64,000 bases of DNA from Hymenobacter sediminis (GCF_003231285.1 NZ_QKNS01000001.1:1178001-1242000); one strand, 5' to 3'; positions 17,011 through 26,151 are shown, numbered from the stretch's first letter. Numbers and translations are program-made. The notes: generated by a model not told the origin, from the sequence alone.

Positions 17011-18285
17011 TTAGCCAATCTTGCTGAAGCCGCAGTAGGAGTGCAGCACCTCCGGCAGATGAATACCGTCTTCCTGCTGGTTGTTTTCGAGCAGGGCGGC
17101 CACAATGCGGGGTAGGGCCAGGGCCGAGCCGTTGAGCGTGTGCAGCAACTGGGTTTTGTTGTTTTCGGCGCGGTAGCGCAGCTTGAGGCGGTTGGCCTGG
17201 TAGGTTTCGAAGTTCGAGCACGACGACACTTCCAACCACCGACCTTGAGCCGCCGACCATACTTCCAGGTCATAGGTAAGGGCGGAGGTGAAGCCCATGT
17301 CGCCGCCGCAGAGGCGCAGTACGCGGTAGGGCAGCTGCAGCTTCTGGAGTAGCCCTTCAATGTGGGCCAGCATTTCCTCCAGCTGGGTGTAGCTCTGCTC
17401 AGGATGGGCAATCTGCACAATCTCAACCTTATCAAATTGGTGCAGACGGTTGAGGCCGCGTACATCGGCACCCCAAGAGCCAGCCTCGCGGCGGAAGCAA
17501 GGCGTGTAGCCGGCGTTGCGGATGGGCAGCTTCTCGGTGGCTACAATTTCGTCGCGGTAGAGGTTGGTAATGGGGACTTCCGCCGTCGGGATGAGGTATA
17601 GGTTGTCCTGGGCATCGTGGTACATCTGGCCCTCCTTGTCAGGTAGCTGACCTGTGCCGTAGCCCGAGGCCTCATTTACGAGCACCGGTGGCTGAATTTC
17701 GGTGTAGCCGGCGTCGCGGGCCTCATCCAGAAAGAAGTTGATGAGCGCGCGCTGCAGACGGGCTCCCTGGTTTTTGTACACTGGGAAACCCGCTCCGGTA
17801 ATTTTAACGCCTAGGTCGAAATCGATGATATCGTACTTTTTGATCAGCTCCCAGTGGGGTTGGGCATTGGCGGGCAGGGTAGGCTGTTGGCCTACTTCAC
17901 GCACTACCTCATTGTCCTGGGCTGAGCGGCCTTCCGGCACGCTGCTGTGAGGCAGGTTTGGGAGCTTATAGAGAGTTTGTTGCAGGGCTTCCTCCACCTG
18001 GCTGAGCTCCTCGGCGTGGGCTTTGGTTTGCTGCTTCAACTCGGCAGTGCGCAGCTTTAGGGTTTCGGCCCCGGCTTTGTCGCCACTTTTCATCAAGCCC
18101 CCAATCTGACGGGCTAAGTCATTGGCTTCGGCCTGAGCTGAGTCGTGGGCAGTTTGCAAATCCTTGCGGCGCTGATCGAGCGCCAGAATGGCCTGCACAT
18201 CGGCTTCGGCGGTTTTATAATGTTTTTTGGCCAGGCCGGCCAGCACCGCATCGGTGTGCTCTTTCAGGACAGAAACTTGCAGCAT
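17011..18285 (-). CDS. serS: seryl-tRNA synthetase
   Basis: A 424-residue class II aminoacyl-tRNA synthetase that charges tRNA-Ser. The N-terminal coiled-coil arm that grips the tRNA long variable arm covers about residues 25-105 (for example RKDLQTAHDSAQAEANDLAR). Motif 2 is seen in TPCFRREAGSWGADVRGLNR and motif 3 in LNGSALALPRIVAALLENNQ; the serine pocket lies in PTAEVPITNLY. An earlier in-frame ATG at 18318 overlaps the promoter box at 18316-18323, so ATG 18285 (MLQVSVLKEHTD) is the start. It is divergent from rho and ends at a shared terminator. Confidence 0.97.
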   Translation of the reverse strand: MLQVSVLKEHTDAVLAGLAKKHYKTAEADVQAILALDQRRKDLQTAHDSAQAEANDLARQIGGLMKSGDKAGAETLKLRTAELKQQTKAHAEELSQVEEALQQTLYKLPNLPHSSVPEGRSAQDNEVVREVGQQPTLPANAQPHWELIKKYDIIDFDLGVKITGAGFPVYKNQGARLQRALINFFLDEARDAGYTEIQPPVLVNEASGYGTGQLPDKEGQMYHDAQDNLYLIPTAEVPITNLYRDEIVATEKLPIRNAGYTPCFRREAGSWGADVRGLNRLHQFDKVEIVQIAHPEQSYTQLEEMLAHIEGLLQKLQLPYRVLRLCGGDMGFTSALTYDLEVWSAAQGRWLEVSSCSNFETYQANRLKLRYRAENNKTQLLHTLNGSALALPRIVAALLENNQQEDGIHLPEVLHSYCGFSKIG

Positions 18286-18783
18286 AACAGCTAGAAAACG
18301 CAGAATGGAATAAGACAAAAGTAAACGGCTTATTTAATAGATGCTGAGCCGGGCCGAAAAATCGAGCTGGTATGCTCTCAGGCGCTATTCTGGTTAGCTA
18401 AGGATTATCGTAATCGGGAATGATAATTGCCCGAAAGAAGTTAGAAGATAATTGCTTGGCTGGGTGTATCCTTTTGGGCGGAAGCTGCGTTATCAACCCA
18501 GCAGCAAAATCTTAGCTGTGATTTGGCAGTTCCGGCACATTACGCTAACATTGCAAGTATAAGCCGGCGCTGGCTGCCGGGTGCGTAGGGTATTCATTTC
18601 CCGCGCCTGGCCCGCAATCTTAATCTGTGCTGCCCGGCCCACCACCCAAGGTTTTTACCTCTCGCTTCTTTCTCGCGTTTGGCCCCGCGTTGCGGTTGTC
18701 CGCTGTGTCCGGAATGCCCTGTGCTGTCCTATTTGATTTTCTTTGGCCGCCGCCCCGCCTGAACTTTTCGCTCAGCTTCTTAT
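18286..18783. other. divergent serS-rho intergenic region
   Basis: About 500 bases. The minus side holds the serS box TACTTTTG (18316-18323). The part before rho is AT-rich around 18400-18480 and pyrimidine-rich close to the start. It is long enough for a rho leader with autoregulation, but no known riboswitch or attenuator structure was recognised and no exact TAnnTTTG box was found on the plus strand. Confidence 0.5.
18316..18323 (-). promoter_or_regulatory. -7 box TACTTTTG of serS
   Basis: Exact TAnnTTTG on the minus strand 30 bases before ATG 18285, giving a leader of about 24 bases. Confidence 0.5.
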
Positions 18784-21054
18784 ATGTACACTATTGACGA
18801 GTTGAAGGACCGGTTGTTGTCCGAACTAAAAGAAATTGCTGAAAAACTGAATGTTGGCAATTTCAAAAAACTCAGTAAACAGGATCTGATTTACAAGATT
18901 CTCGATCAGCAAGCCATTACCCCCCCGGATAAGCTTCCACAAAAAGTTAAATCGGCGGCTGCCCCTGCTGCATCGCCTGAGCCAGCCCCTGCCGAAGCTC
19001 CCGCGCCGGAAGCTCCTGCTGCCCCGGCGGCCAAAGCTGCTCCGGCCCGTGCGCCCCGGGCACCGCGCCCGGCCGCCCCGCGCCGTGAGCCTGCCACCCG
19101 CGGAAAAGTGGCTGCAGCAGCTGCCGAAGCGCCCATTGCTGAAGTTGCTACCCCTCCATCTACCCCAGAACCTGTTGCAGCTCCTACCCCCGTAGAAGCC
19201 CCAATAGTGGCTTCGGCTCCTGTTGAGACTGCTGCGCCCACTGAAGCTCCGGCACCCGAAGTAGCTCCGGCTGCAGCAACTGATGTAAATGCCGGTCCTG
19301 ACCGCCCGGTTAAGCTTTACCAGCGCCCAGAGCGCCGGACACGCACTGACCGTGCCGGCCGGCCCATTGCAGCTCCGGTTGCAGATGCTGCCCCAGTTGC
19401 CTCCGATGTTGCCGTAGCAGAAGCCCCGGTTGCTGAAGTAGCCGAAGTGGCTACTGCCGTGCCGGAAGCTCCGGCGGCTCCAGCCGTGCGAGAAGCTCGT
19501 CCGGCGGACGCTCCGGCACCCGCTCGGGAGGGACGTCCTGACCAGCCCCGGATTTTCCGGGAGGGCCGTGAGTACCGTAATGATGCTCCCCGCGAAGGTC
19601 GCAACGATGCTCCGCGCGCCGATTTCCGTTCCGACGGAGTTGCCCGCCCGGAAAGCAATGGCCGCGCCGATCAGCCTCGTGAACTGCGCAACGACCAGCC
19701 CCGAGCTGATTTCCGGCAGGATGGTGCCGCGCGCGACGGCCGCCCAGACCAGGTTCGTGGCTTACGTGAAGGTGGCCGCCCCGACGCCCGGGAGCAACGC
19801 GAGCAGCGCCGCGAGGAGCGCTACGCTGCCCGGGAACTGCAGCGCCAGCAACGGCAGGAACAGCGCCAGGCCGAGCGCCAAGCTACAGGAGTAGCCGATC
19901 AGCCCCGGCCCGAGCAACGCCCGGCTCGCCAGGAAATGGACATCGTAATTCCGGGTGAAGGCACGCTGGAAATGATGCCCGATGGCGGCTATGGCTTCCT
20001 GCGCAGTCCTTTCTATAACTACTTGGCCTCGCCCGACGACATTTATGTGTCGCCACAGCAGGTAAAGCAGTTTGGCCTAAAAGCCGGCGACACTGTGAAG
20101 TGCACCATTCGGCCGCCCCGCGACGGTGAGAAGTACTTTGCTTTGGTGGGCGTAGAAGGCATCAATGGCCGCTCGGTGGAAGAAGCGCGCGACCGGATTC
20201 CGTTCAACAACCTGACTCCGCTGTTTGCCGAGGAGCGCCTGAAGCTGACCACCAAATCGGCTCAGTATAGCACCCGCATTCTGGATTTGTTTGCTCCTAT
20301 TGGTAAAGGCCAGCGGGGCCTGATTGTGGCGCAGCCCAAAACCGGTAAAACGGTGCTGCTCCAGGAAATTGCCAATGCCATTTCGGAAAACCACCCCGAG
20401 GTGTACCTGATGATTCTGCTCATCGATGAACGCCCCGAGGAAGTAACGGATATGGCCCGCTCGGTGAAAGCGGAAGTGCTCAGCTCAACCTTCGATGAAA
20501 CCGCTGACCGCCACGTAAAAATTGCCACCATTGCCATGGAAAAGGCCAAGCGCCTAGTGGAGTGTGGGCACGATGTGGTGATACTGCTCGACTCGATTAC
20601 TCGTCTGGCCCGTGCTTACAACACGGTACAGCCGGCTTCAGGCAAGATTCTCTCGGGTGGTGTTGACGCCAACGCCCTGCATAAGCCCAAGCGCTTCTTC
20701 GGTGCGGCCCGCAACGTGGAGGATGGCGGTTCGCTCACCATCATTGCCACGGCTCTTATCGAAACCGGCTCCAAAATGGATGAGGTTATCTTCGAGGAAT
20801 TCAAGGGCACTGGCAACATGGAACTGCAGTTGGACCGTAAGCTGGCCAACAAGCGCATCTTCCCCGCCATCGACGTGCCGGCCTCCGGTACTCGCCGCGA
20901 GGACCTGCTCATGAACAAAGACGAGCTGAACCGCATCTGGGTACTGCGCAAGTTCATGTCGGACATGACGGCCTCCGAAGCTATGGAGTTCCTGAAGGAC
21001 CGCATGAAAGGCACTCGCGACAACGAGGAGTTCCTAATGGCCATGAATGGCTAA
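18784..21054 (+). CDS. rho: transcription termination factor Rho with large disordered insertion
   Basis: A 756-residue Rho, much longer than the about 420 residues of the E. coli protein. Residues 1-45 are the Rho N-terminal helical domain ([20 protein letters not shown]). Residues about 46-384 are a low-complexity insertion: first Ala/Pro/Glu-rich, then Arg/Asp/Pro/Gln-rich with recurring REGR, NDAPR and RPDQ units, then a [10 protein letters not shown] stretch. The RNA-binding OB domain starts near 385 ([15 protein letters not shown]). The ATPase has Walker A PKTGKT (about 518-523), Walker [15 protein letters not shown] and the C-terminal ring sequence. Such insertions are known in Bacteroidota Rho and have been tied to RNA binding and condensate formation. 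A strong terminator follows. Confidence 0.97.
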   Translation: MYTIDELKDRLLSELKEIAEKLNVGNFKKLSKQDLIYKILDQQAITPPDKLPQKVKSAAAPAASPEPAPAEAPAPEAPAAPAAKAAPARAPRAPRPAAPRREPATRGKVAAAAAEAPIAEVATPPSTPEPVAAPTPVEAPIVASAPVETAAPTEAPAPEVAPAAATDVNAGPDRPVKLYQRPERRTRTDRAGRPIAAPVADAAPVASDVAVAEAPVAEVAEVATAVPEAPAAPAVREARPADAPAPAREGRPDQPRIFREGREYRNDAPREGRNDAPRADFRSDGVARPESNGRADQPRELRNDQPRADFRQDGAARDGRPDQVRGLREGGRPDAREQREQRREERYAARELQRQQRQEQRQAERQATGVADQPRPEQRPARQEMDIVIPGEGTLEMMPDGGYGFLRSPFYNYLASPDDIYVSPQQVKQFGLKAGDTVKCTIRPPRDGEKYFALVGVEGINGRSVEEARDRIPFNNLTPLFAEERLKLTTKSAQYSTRILDLFAPIGKGQRGLIVAQPKTGKTVLLQEIANAISENHPEVYLMILLIDERPEEVTDMARSVKAEVLSSTFDETADRHVKIATIAMEKAKRLVECGHDVVILLDSITRLARAYNTVQPASGKILSGGVDANALHKPKRFFGAARNVEDGGSLTIIATALIETGSKMDEVIFEEFKGTGNMELQLDRKLANKRIFPAIDVPASGTRREDLLMNKDELNRIWVLRKFMSDMTASEAMEFLKDRMKGTRDNEEFLMAMNG

Positions 21055-21075
21055 GGCTTCCTGAACCTATTCTAG

Positions 21076-21112
21076 AAAAAGGCCGCTCGGTACCTACCGA
21101 GCGGCCTTTTTT
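21076..21112 (+). terminator. terminator of rho
   Basis: GGCCGCTCGGTA and TACCGAGCGGCC form a perfect stem between an A-run and a T-run. Confidence 0.85.
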
Positions 21113-21248
21113 GCTTTGCATGGGTAGCGGATTTCGAGCATTGGATGGTCCGCTTTGAGTGCTGAGGCTCTGGTGATGTTGGGTTTTCGGAAGCCGCAGG
21201 GGTAGGGAAAGTTGCGCCGCCGCCCGGAACATCGGTTCTTTGCAGCCT

Positions 21249-21905
21249 ATGGAACAGCAACACCACGACCTCCCCGAGCTTCTTTATATCTCTGACCCGC
21301 TTTGCGCGTGGTGCTACGGCATGAGCCCCGTGGTACAGCAGGTGCAGCAGGCTTTTGCCGGCCGGGTAGAGGTATCGGTGCTTTGCGGCGGCATGGTAAC
21401 CGGGGAGCACGTAGGCCCCATTGGGGAGGACTGGCCCTACCTGGCCGGGGCGTTGGAACAGGTGGAAAAAGTGGCCGGCGTGCAGTTTGGAGCTGGATTT
21501 CGGGCAAGAGGTGAGGAAGGCAGCTATGTGCAGAACTCCGAGCCGCCCTGCCGGGCTATTCACGCCTTCCGGCAGCTGCGGCAAGATCAGACGGCCCAGT
21601 TCGCCCACGCCGTGCAGCAGGCCTATTTTCAGGACGGTGCCGATTTAAATGACCTGACCACTTACGAACCTTTGGCGGCAGCTTACGGCCTGGAGCCCGC
21701 CGAATTTCGTCAGCAGCTCACCCGCCCCGAAATTATCCGGGGGACGCAGCTGGAGTTCGCCGCCGTTGGAAAGATTGGGGTGCAGGGCTTTCCTACCCTG
21801 ATTCTGCGGGTGGGTAGCCAGGGCTACGTGCTGGCCCGCGGCTTCCAGCCCTTCGATGCCCTCAGCCGCGACCTGGAAGAGGCTTTGCGGCAAGCGGAGG
21901 GGTAG
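21249..21905 (+). CDS. DsbA family thioredoxin-fold protein (FrnE/HCCA isomerase type)
   Basis: A 218-residue cytoplasmic DsbA-like protein without a signal peptide. The active site CAWC lies at residues 19-22 (YISDPLCAWCYGMSP), followed by the helical insertion and a C-terminal VGKIGVQGFPTLILRVG with the cis-proline (GFPT). This combination matches FrnE-like oxidoreductases, thought to act on polyketides or in stress protection; the real substrate is unknown. The frame is open from TTG 21240, but ATG 21249 is preferred. The gene ends just before a 54-bp perfect palindrome. Confidence 0.85.
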   Translation: MEQQHHDLPELLYISDPLCAWCYGMSPVVQQVQQAFAGRVEVSVLCGGMVTGEHVGPIGEDWPYLAGALEQVEKVAGVQFGAGFRARGEEGSYVQNSEPPCRAIHAFRQLRQDQTAQFAHAVQQAYFQDGADLNDLTTYEPLAAAYGLEPAEFRQQLTRPEIIRGTQLEFAAVGKIGVQGFPTLILRVGSQGYVLARGFQPFDALSRDLEEALRQAEG

Positions 21906-21924
21906 GAAACTATCATATCTTAAC

Positions 21925-21978
21925 CTACCTCAACTACAAAGCCGAAACCCATGGGTTTCGGCTTTGTAGTTGAGGTAG
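21925..21978. terminator. 54-bp perfect palindrome, bidirectional terminator
   Basis: The sequence is an exact palindrome with 27-base arms and no loop, centred between 21951 and 21952 (CCCATGGG at the centre). It sits between the convergent DsbA-like and lipoprotein genes. Folded as RNA it would be a very stable hairpin on either strand. There is no long T-run outside the stem. Confidence 0.75.
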
Positions 21979-21996
21979 CACTGCTTAATGCAGCCG

Positions 21997-22620
21997 TTAG
22001 GGAAGGCGCACTACCTGCTTGCGCAACGGCGACCAGGCGATGGTGTGGCGGTCTTCTTTCCCTAGCAGGTACTGGAAGGCTACGGCATCGGGGCGGCGAC
22101 GCAGGTCGTCCCAGGCGGTGCGGTCGGTGCCAGCGGGAGCTTCGGTAGAATCTGGGAAGGTAGCGGACGAGGCTACGGCGGGGCGGCGGAAATTCTTATC
22201 GGCGAAGAACTCCTGGATGCGGCGGCGTACATAAGCCTCGCGCTCCGCCTGGGTGGCGGTGGGGCCTTTCATCTCATACACCATAGCGGCTTCCAGATCA
22301 GGAGCCGACAGCACTTCGCGGAAAATAACCTGGCCGGAAGCGCTTGTGATTGTGAAGGTGGCTTCGCCGGTAAGTACGGAGGCCCCGCGCATAACCAGCG
22401 AAAACGCATCGGGCGAGCCAGGCGCGGAGAAGACATGCCGACTCCGAGCCGTCAGAAGCGTATCGGCCTGCGCATCCACGGCAGCGGGTCGGGCAGTGTC
22501 CATGGGTTCGGCCACCGAATCGGGGGTAGCAGATGTAGCAGTGGCGCTGGCCGAGTCGGAAGTGGGCGAGGAGCAGGCGGCGGCCAGCAGCAGAGGCGAG
22601 AACAGCAGAAAGGCACGCAT
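21997..22620 (-). CDS. lipoprotein of unknown function
   Basis: A 207-residue protein starting MRAFLLFSPLLLAAACSSPT, a lipoprotein signal with lipobox AAAC, followed by a Ser/Thr/Ala/Asp-rich linker of about 45 residues and a compact domain (SLVMRGASVLTGEATFTITS, GQVIFREVLSAPDLEAAMVYE, REAYVRRRIQEFFADKNFRR). No family was recognised. The ORF opens upstream at 22653; ATG 22620 fits the signal peptide. It is transcribed on the minus strand downstream of the UbiA gene (80 bases), so it may be in the same unit. Confidence 0.75.
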   Translation of the reverse strand: MRAFLLFSPLLLAAACSSPTSDSASATATSATPDSVAEPMDTARPAAVDAQADTLLTARSRHVFSAPGSPDAFSLVMRGASVLTGEATFTITSASGQVIFREVLSAPDLEAAMVYEMKGPTATQAEREAYVRRRIQEFFADKNFRRPAVASSATFPDSTEAPAGTDRTAWDDLRRRPDAVAFQYLLGKEDRHTIAWSPLRKQVVRLP

Positions 22621-22699
22621 AAGAAAAAGCAAATGAGGGAGAGTAGAAGGCACTACGCAAGCTGAACGGTTGGCGTTTCCTCCGCTGAACGGTTGCTTT

Positions 22700-23572
22700 T
22701 TACCACAACAGCATCAGCAAAAAGGCGGCACTCAGGCACAGTGAGGAAACCTGGTTCATGCGCATGGTATGGTCGAAGTCGGCAGCGGCTTCTTGTCGCC
22801 ATACGGCCATAGCCCACCGCAAAAACAGAACCACAACCGGGCCGGTAGCTACCAGAAATACCAGGGCATGCCTGGTTTCCTGCCGCCAAACATACACGGC
22901 CACCAGCACGGCAGCTCCTGCCGCCAAGGCTACACCTGCAAACACAAACGTGCCCCGAATGCCCAGCCTCAAGCTTAGCGTACGGTCGCCGCGCCGGGCG
23001 TCCTCGGCGTGCTGATACACTTGGGTAAGGGGGTAGGAGCCGCACAGAAACAGGGTGCTGACTAGGGCCAGGGCCACATTGTCGGGTGCTAGGAGCTGGA
23101 CGGAGGAGGTGCCTACCCCCACCTGCGTCATCAGGAAGGTGTAAGCACCCTGGAAAACCACAACCACGACTGTACTCAGCAAGGGGTACTTCTTCAGCCG
23201 AATGCCTTCGTAGCTGTACGCCTTCGATACCAACAGATAGACTGCTACTAGCCCCGCAAAAGGCAGGTTCAGCAGAGCCGCTCCCAGCACAGCCAGTACA
23301 TCAAAAAGCCAAACCAAGTGCAGTAGCTCCCGCGACACCTTAGGGGGGCGGCGCAGGCCTCCAATACTACCTTCATCCCGGTCGTAGTAGCTGTTGTAGC
23401 CATTGGAGGCGGGGTAGGCCAGCAGGTGGAGCACCACAAACACCGCGGCGGCCCGCCAACCGCTGAAGGGCTGCCGCAACGCACTCAGCCCAAACCAGAA
23501 AACGGGCATCAGATACACCGAAAACGGGATGCGCAGCAAAGGCAGAGCGCGGCGGTAAGCGGCAAGCGGCAT
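22700..23572 (-). CDS. UbiA family prenyltransferase
   Basis: A 290-residue polytopic membrane protein with about eight hydrophobic segments. The aspartate-rich prenyl-diphosphate motif 1 is seen as ASNGYNSYYDRDEGS, the loop YSYEGIRLKKYP follows, and motif 2 is HAEDARRGDRTLSLRLG. UbiA enzymes attach a polyprenyl chain to an aromatic or other acceptor within the membrane; the acceptor cannot be told here, and the motifs are less canonical than in MenA. The methyltransferase gene 77 bases upstream on the same strand, itself with membrane segments, suggests a two-step lipid-quinone-like or prenylated product. Confidence 0.85.
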   Translation of the reverse strand: MPLAAYRRALPLLRIPFSVYLMPVFWFGLSALRQPFSGWRAAAVFVVLHLLAYPASNGYNSYYDRDEGSIGGLRRPPKVSRELLHLVWLFDVLAVLGAALLNLPFAGLVAVYLLVSKAYSYEGIRLKKYPLLSTVVVVVFQGAYTFLMTQVGVGTSSVQLLAPDNVALALVSTLFLCGSYPLTQVYQHAEDARRGDRTLSLRLGIRGTFVFAGVALAAGAAVLVAVYVWRQETRHALVFLVATGPVVVLFLRWAMAVWRQEAAADFDHTMRMNQVSSLCLSAAFLLMLLW

Positions 23573-23648
23573 AGCAAGAGGCAGGAGCGGAGGGGATATA
23601 AAGGGCAGGCAGCCTACGGGCCGCGAGGCGCAAGCTACGGGTTACCGA

Positions 23649-24443
23649 TTAGTTCTTGGCCTGAGCCGGTACCCCGATTAAATACGTTACCTCGGGGCCC
23701 CACCAGTGGCGCACTACCCCCGCTTGCCACCGAAAGGCCCCTTCCGGATCGGCACGGAGCGCCAATGCTCGCAATTGCTCAGGGGGGTAGAGACGCAAAA
23801 TTGAAACGCAACCGTCCCAGATGGTAAACAGCGGAATCAGGGGAATGAGGTAGGTGAAAATCAGCCGGCTAACCCGGAAAGGCCGGATAAACGGCGTGAT
23901 GAGCAGTTGGGCTACTGGCAGCACGGTACAGGCCAGCAGTATTTCCCACCAATGCTTGCCAGCGCCCTCAAACACCCCAATACCTGCCTCCCGGCGCACA
24001 GCATCGGCCAGAATAGCCTCGGCAGCGGCTGGAGGGAAGTGGTGAAATGCCGAAAAAATGGTGCGGAACCCCGTAAGCCCTGACGGCACGGCAGTAGCAT
24101 CAACGGGTGCTGCCTCGTAGCCCAGGCCGGGCGTTTGGGCCTGCAACTGCTGCCAGGCTGCTGGCTGGGGGTAGAGGTCGGTGAGCAGCACCTTGGCCTG
24201 AGGGAGTCCACTGGCTTGCAGGCGGCGTAGCACGCCGGCCGTGCCACCGCCAGCGCCCGCACCTAACTCCAGCAGTTGCGTGTTGCGGGTTTCGCGCAGG
24301 GCCTCTAGTAACAGCGGTACAATAGGCTGGTAGGTTTCCAGGGCCGAAATCATGAACCGCAAGTAGTCCATCATACCCGCCCGGATTACGGCCGGAAACC
24401 AGGCTAAATCTTCAAACTCGAATAACTGGAGGCGCAGCTTCAT
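23649..24443 (-). CDS. SAM-dependent methyltransferase with membrane segments
   Basis: A protein of 264 residues from ATG 24443 (MKLRLQLFEFEDLAWF; ATG 24449 is also possible). Motif I reads LLELGAGAGGGTAGVLRRL, followed by VLLTDLYPQPAAW and FRTIFSAFHHFPPAAAEAIL, a clear class I methyltransferase fold. After it come hydrophobic segments near residues 165-215 (LLACTVLPVAQLLITPFI, LIFTYLIPLIPLFTIWDG) that would hold it at the membrane. Its substrate may be a lipid; the adjacent UbiA gene supports this. No terminator was seen between the two genes. Confidence 0.83.
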   Translation of the reverse strand: MKLRLQLFEFEDLAWFPAVIRAGMMDYLRFMISALETYQPIVPLLLEALRETRNTQLLELGAGAGGGTAGVLRRLQASGLPQAKVLLTDLYPQPAAWQQLQAQTPGLGYEAAPVDATAVPSGLTGFRTIFSAFHHFPPAAAEAILADAVRREAGIGVFEGAGKHWWEILLACTVLPVAQLLITPFIRPFRVSRLIFTYLIPLIPLFTIWDGCVSILRLYPPEQLRALALRADPEGAFRWQAGVVRHWWGPEVTYLIGVPAQAKN

Positions 24444-24504
24444 GGGCATACCCTACGCGAAGCCGTCTGCTTTGGCTACCCGAAAACGAAAGATGCCCTC
24501 AATA

Positions 24505-24568
24505 AGATAGCGTAATGTCGAGCACAGCTGAGGAATCTCGCTCGGCCATGCTCGGCACTACGCTATCT
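24505..24568. repeat. REP-like hairpin element
   Basis: AGATAGCGTA at 24505-24514 is complementary to 24559-24568, and pairing continues inward (about 20 base pairs with one mismatch and one wobble). The core contains GAGGAATCTCGCTCGGC, reminiscent of interspersed extragenic repeats common in Bacteroidota genomes. It lies between two minus-strand genes (24590-25030 and 23649-24443). Confidence 0.5.
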
Positions 24569-24589
24569 ATTATACTAACTAGTACCCTA

Positions 24590-25030
24590 CTAGTCACAGG
24601 CAGTGGCTTGGCTCACGTTTTCACGCTGACTGGGGCTATAGAGCCACAGTACGGTAAGCATAGCGGCTGCCCAATAAGGCAGCGACATGTTCAGAACATC
24701 GCGCATAGAATTGACGGGCAGTAGCAGTTCCAGCAGTTGGTTGGCTAGCAGGAAGAAAGCCGTAACTCCCACTAAAGCCAATGACCGCCTTGAAAGCCCC
24801 ACCCGCAGCTTGCACATCAAACTGAAAAACGGAATAACCAGCGGCACAATGGCCAGGGAAACCAGCGCGGCTACCAGCCCCGTCATGAGGGCAATAGGGT
24901 AGTCGTCGAATCGGTCGAGAGCGAAATCGAGAAGAAGCCACAGCGTGCCACCCAGGTTGGCGAAGATCCATAGGATGAAAGCCCGGGCTGTGGTGGAGTA
25001 TGTAGAGGTCGAGAGAAGAAGTGACAACAT
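24590..25030 (-). CDS. small membrane protein of unknown function
   Basis: A 146-residue protein with four probable membrane helices (FILWIFANLGGTLWLLLDF, LMTGLVAALVSLAIVPLVI, LALVGVTAFFLLANQLLELL, WAAAMLTVLWLY). Basic residues (CKLRVGLSRRS) lie between helix 2 and 3, placing that loop in the cytoplasm. No family was recognised. GC content looks somewhat lower than in the neighbours. It is divergent from the 25513 gene across 480 bases. Confidence 0.68.
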   Translation of the reverse strand: MLSLLLSTSTYSTTARAFILWIFANLGGTLWLLLDFALDRFDDYPIALMTGLVAALVSLAIVPLVIPFFSLMCKLRVGLSRRSLALVGVTAFFLLANQLLELLLPVNSMRDVLNMSLPYWAAAMLTVLWLYSPSQRENVSQATACD

Positions 25031-25512
25031 TGCAAAGCGTTTAAAAGGAAAGCGGGCTTAGTAACAATGTGCAGGTAGCATAGCAGGATATGGGTAGCAA
25101 CAAAGGTTAGGCCAATGGGCAATACGCTCAGAAAAACGCTGTGGATTGTGTAAATCCAGTTTTTTGTTGGGAATTGACTATCCCGAAATGGTCCTGCCGA
25201 CTAGGCTAGGAAGCTGGGCAAGGTTAGGTAGCAGTCTTTGTCCAGTGTCAGCGGAGCTTAATCCTTGGTTATTCTGCTACAAGGTTGATAAGCAAGGCGG
25301 GGGTAGGGCGCTGCGCATAGCTTAAAATGAAGCCCTGGAAAGTTTAGCCACAGCACTAAGGGGCTGTTGCCAGCCGTTTAGTTGTTGGGTTATAACAGTA
25401 ACTAGTAGACACCGGCTACTAGCGAAGTGGAGCCTAAATGAAAATAATTGCCATCAGGACTAGGAAACCCGCGCAAACCTTTCTTGCTTTGTAACGCAAA
25501 GTTCTTTAGACA
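25031..25512. other. intergenic region before the regulated membrane module
   Basis: About 480 bases with no open frame of interest. Its right end carries the palindrome at 25486-25502 next to the start of the 25513 gene. The rest shows mixed composition and nothing that was recognised. Confidence 0.5.
25486..25502. promoter_or_regulatory. operator-like palindrome, copy 1
   Basis: GCTTTG-N5-CAAAGT, followed by TCTTT, ten bases before ATG 25513. The same element occurs as copy 2 at 26587-26603. The TTTG half looks like part of a -7 box, so a bound regulator would block transcription. The winged-helix protein encoded at 26272-26571 is the obvious candidate. Confidence 0.55.
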
Positions 25513-26151
25513 ATGTCGAAGCCTGTTACTGATCCGCTTGCTCAGCTCACCGAGATTCGCGCCATTATGGAGCGCTCCTCCCGCTTTATCTCGCTCAGTG
25601 GCCTTTCGGGGGTAGGAGCGGGCGTTGTGGCCTTACTGGGAGTTGGGGCCGGGCATTTGTATCTGCAGCAGCGCTACCCTTACGCGGGCTACCTGCAGTT
25701 GGTACAAAGCACTCCAGCTGAGCGGCAGCAAGCACTGCCAGCCCTGCTGCTGCTGGCATTCGGTATTATTGGGGCAGCGCTGGCCGTGGCTACCTTCTTC
25801 ACGGTGCGTCGGGCGCGCCGAGCCGGGCAGCCGTTGTGGAGCGCTCTGGGACGGCGGCTGGCTATCAGCCTCATGGTTCCGCTGGTGGCCGGCGGACTGT
25901 TTTGCCTGGCTTTGTTCTGGCAGGGGGCGGTAGGGCTGGTGGTACCCGGGCTGCTGCTGTTCTATGGCCTAGCTTTGCTGAACGCCAGCAAATACACCCT
26001 TGATGAAATTAGGTGGCTGGGTCTCACCGAAATGGTGCTAGGATTGGTGGCTGTGTTGTTCCCCGGCTTTGGGTTGGCGTTCTTTGCGCTCGGTTTTGGG
26101 CTGGGGCATATCGGGTATGGCCTCCTGATGTATAACCGCTACGAACGGTAA
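25513..26151 (+). CDS. multi-pass membrane protein of unknown function
   Basis: A 212-residue protein with a hydrophilic N-terminus (LAQLTEIRAIMERSSRFISL) and about six membrane helices (GVGAGVVALLGVGAGHLYL, LLLLAFGIIGAALAVATFF, LMVPLVAGGLFCLALFW, AVGLVVPGLLLFYGLALL, LGLTEMVLGLVAVLFPGFG, LAFFALGFGLGHIGYGLLM). No catalytic motif was recognised. It is the first gene of a module with a winged-helix regulator and a large DUF4173-like membrane protein, and shares the operator-like palindrome with the latter. Start ATG 25513 lies ten bases after that palindrome. Confidence 0.8.
   Translation: MSKPVTDPLAQLTEIRAIMERSSRFISLSGLSGVGAGVVALLGVGAGHLYLQQRYPYAGYLQLVQSTPAERQQALPALLLLAFGIIGAALAVATFFTVRRARRAGQPLWSALGRRLAISLMVPLVAGGLFCLALFWQGAVGLVVPGLLLFYGLALLNASKYTLDEIRWLGLTEMVLGLVAVLFPGFGLAFFALGFGLGHIGYGLLMYNRYER

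Noticed and set aside
18324..18783. Riboswitch or structured leader before rho
   Set aside because: The region is long, but no known riboswitch consensus or clear terminator/antiterminator pair was seen.
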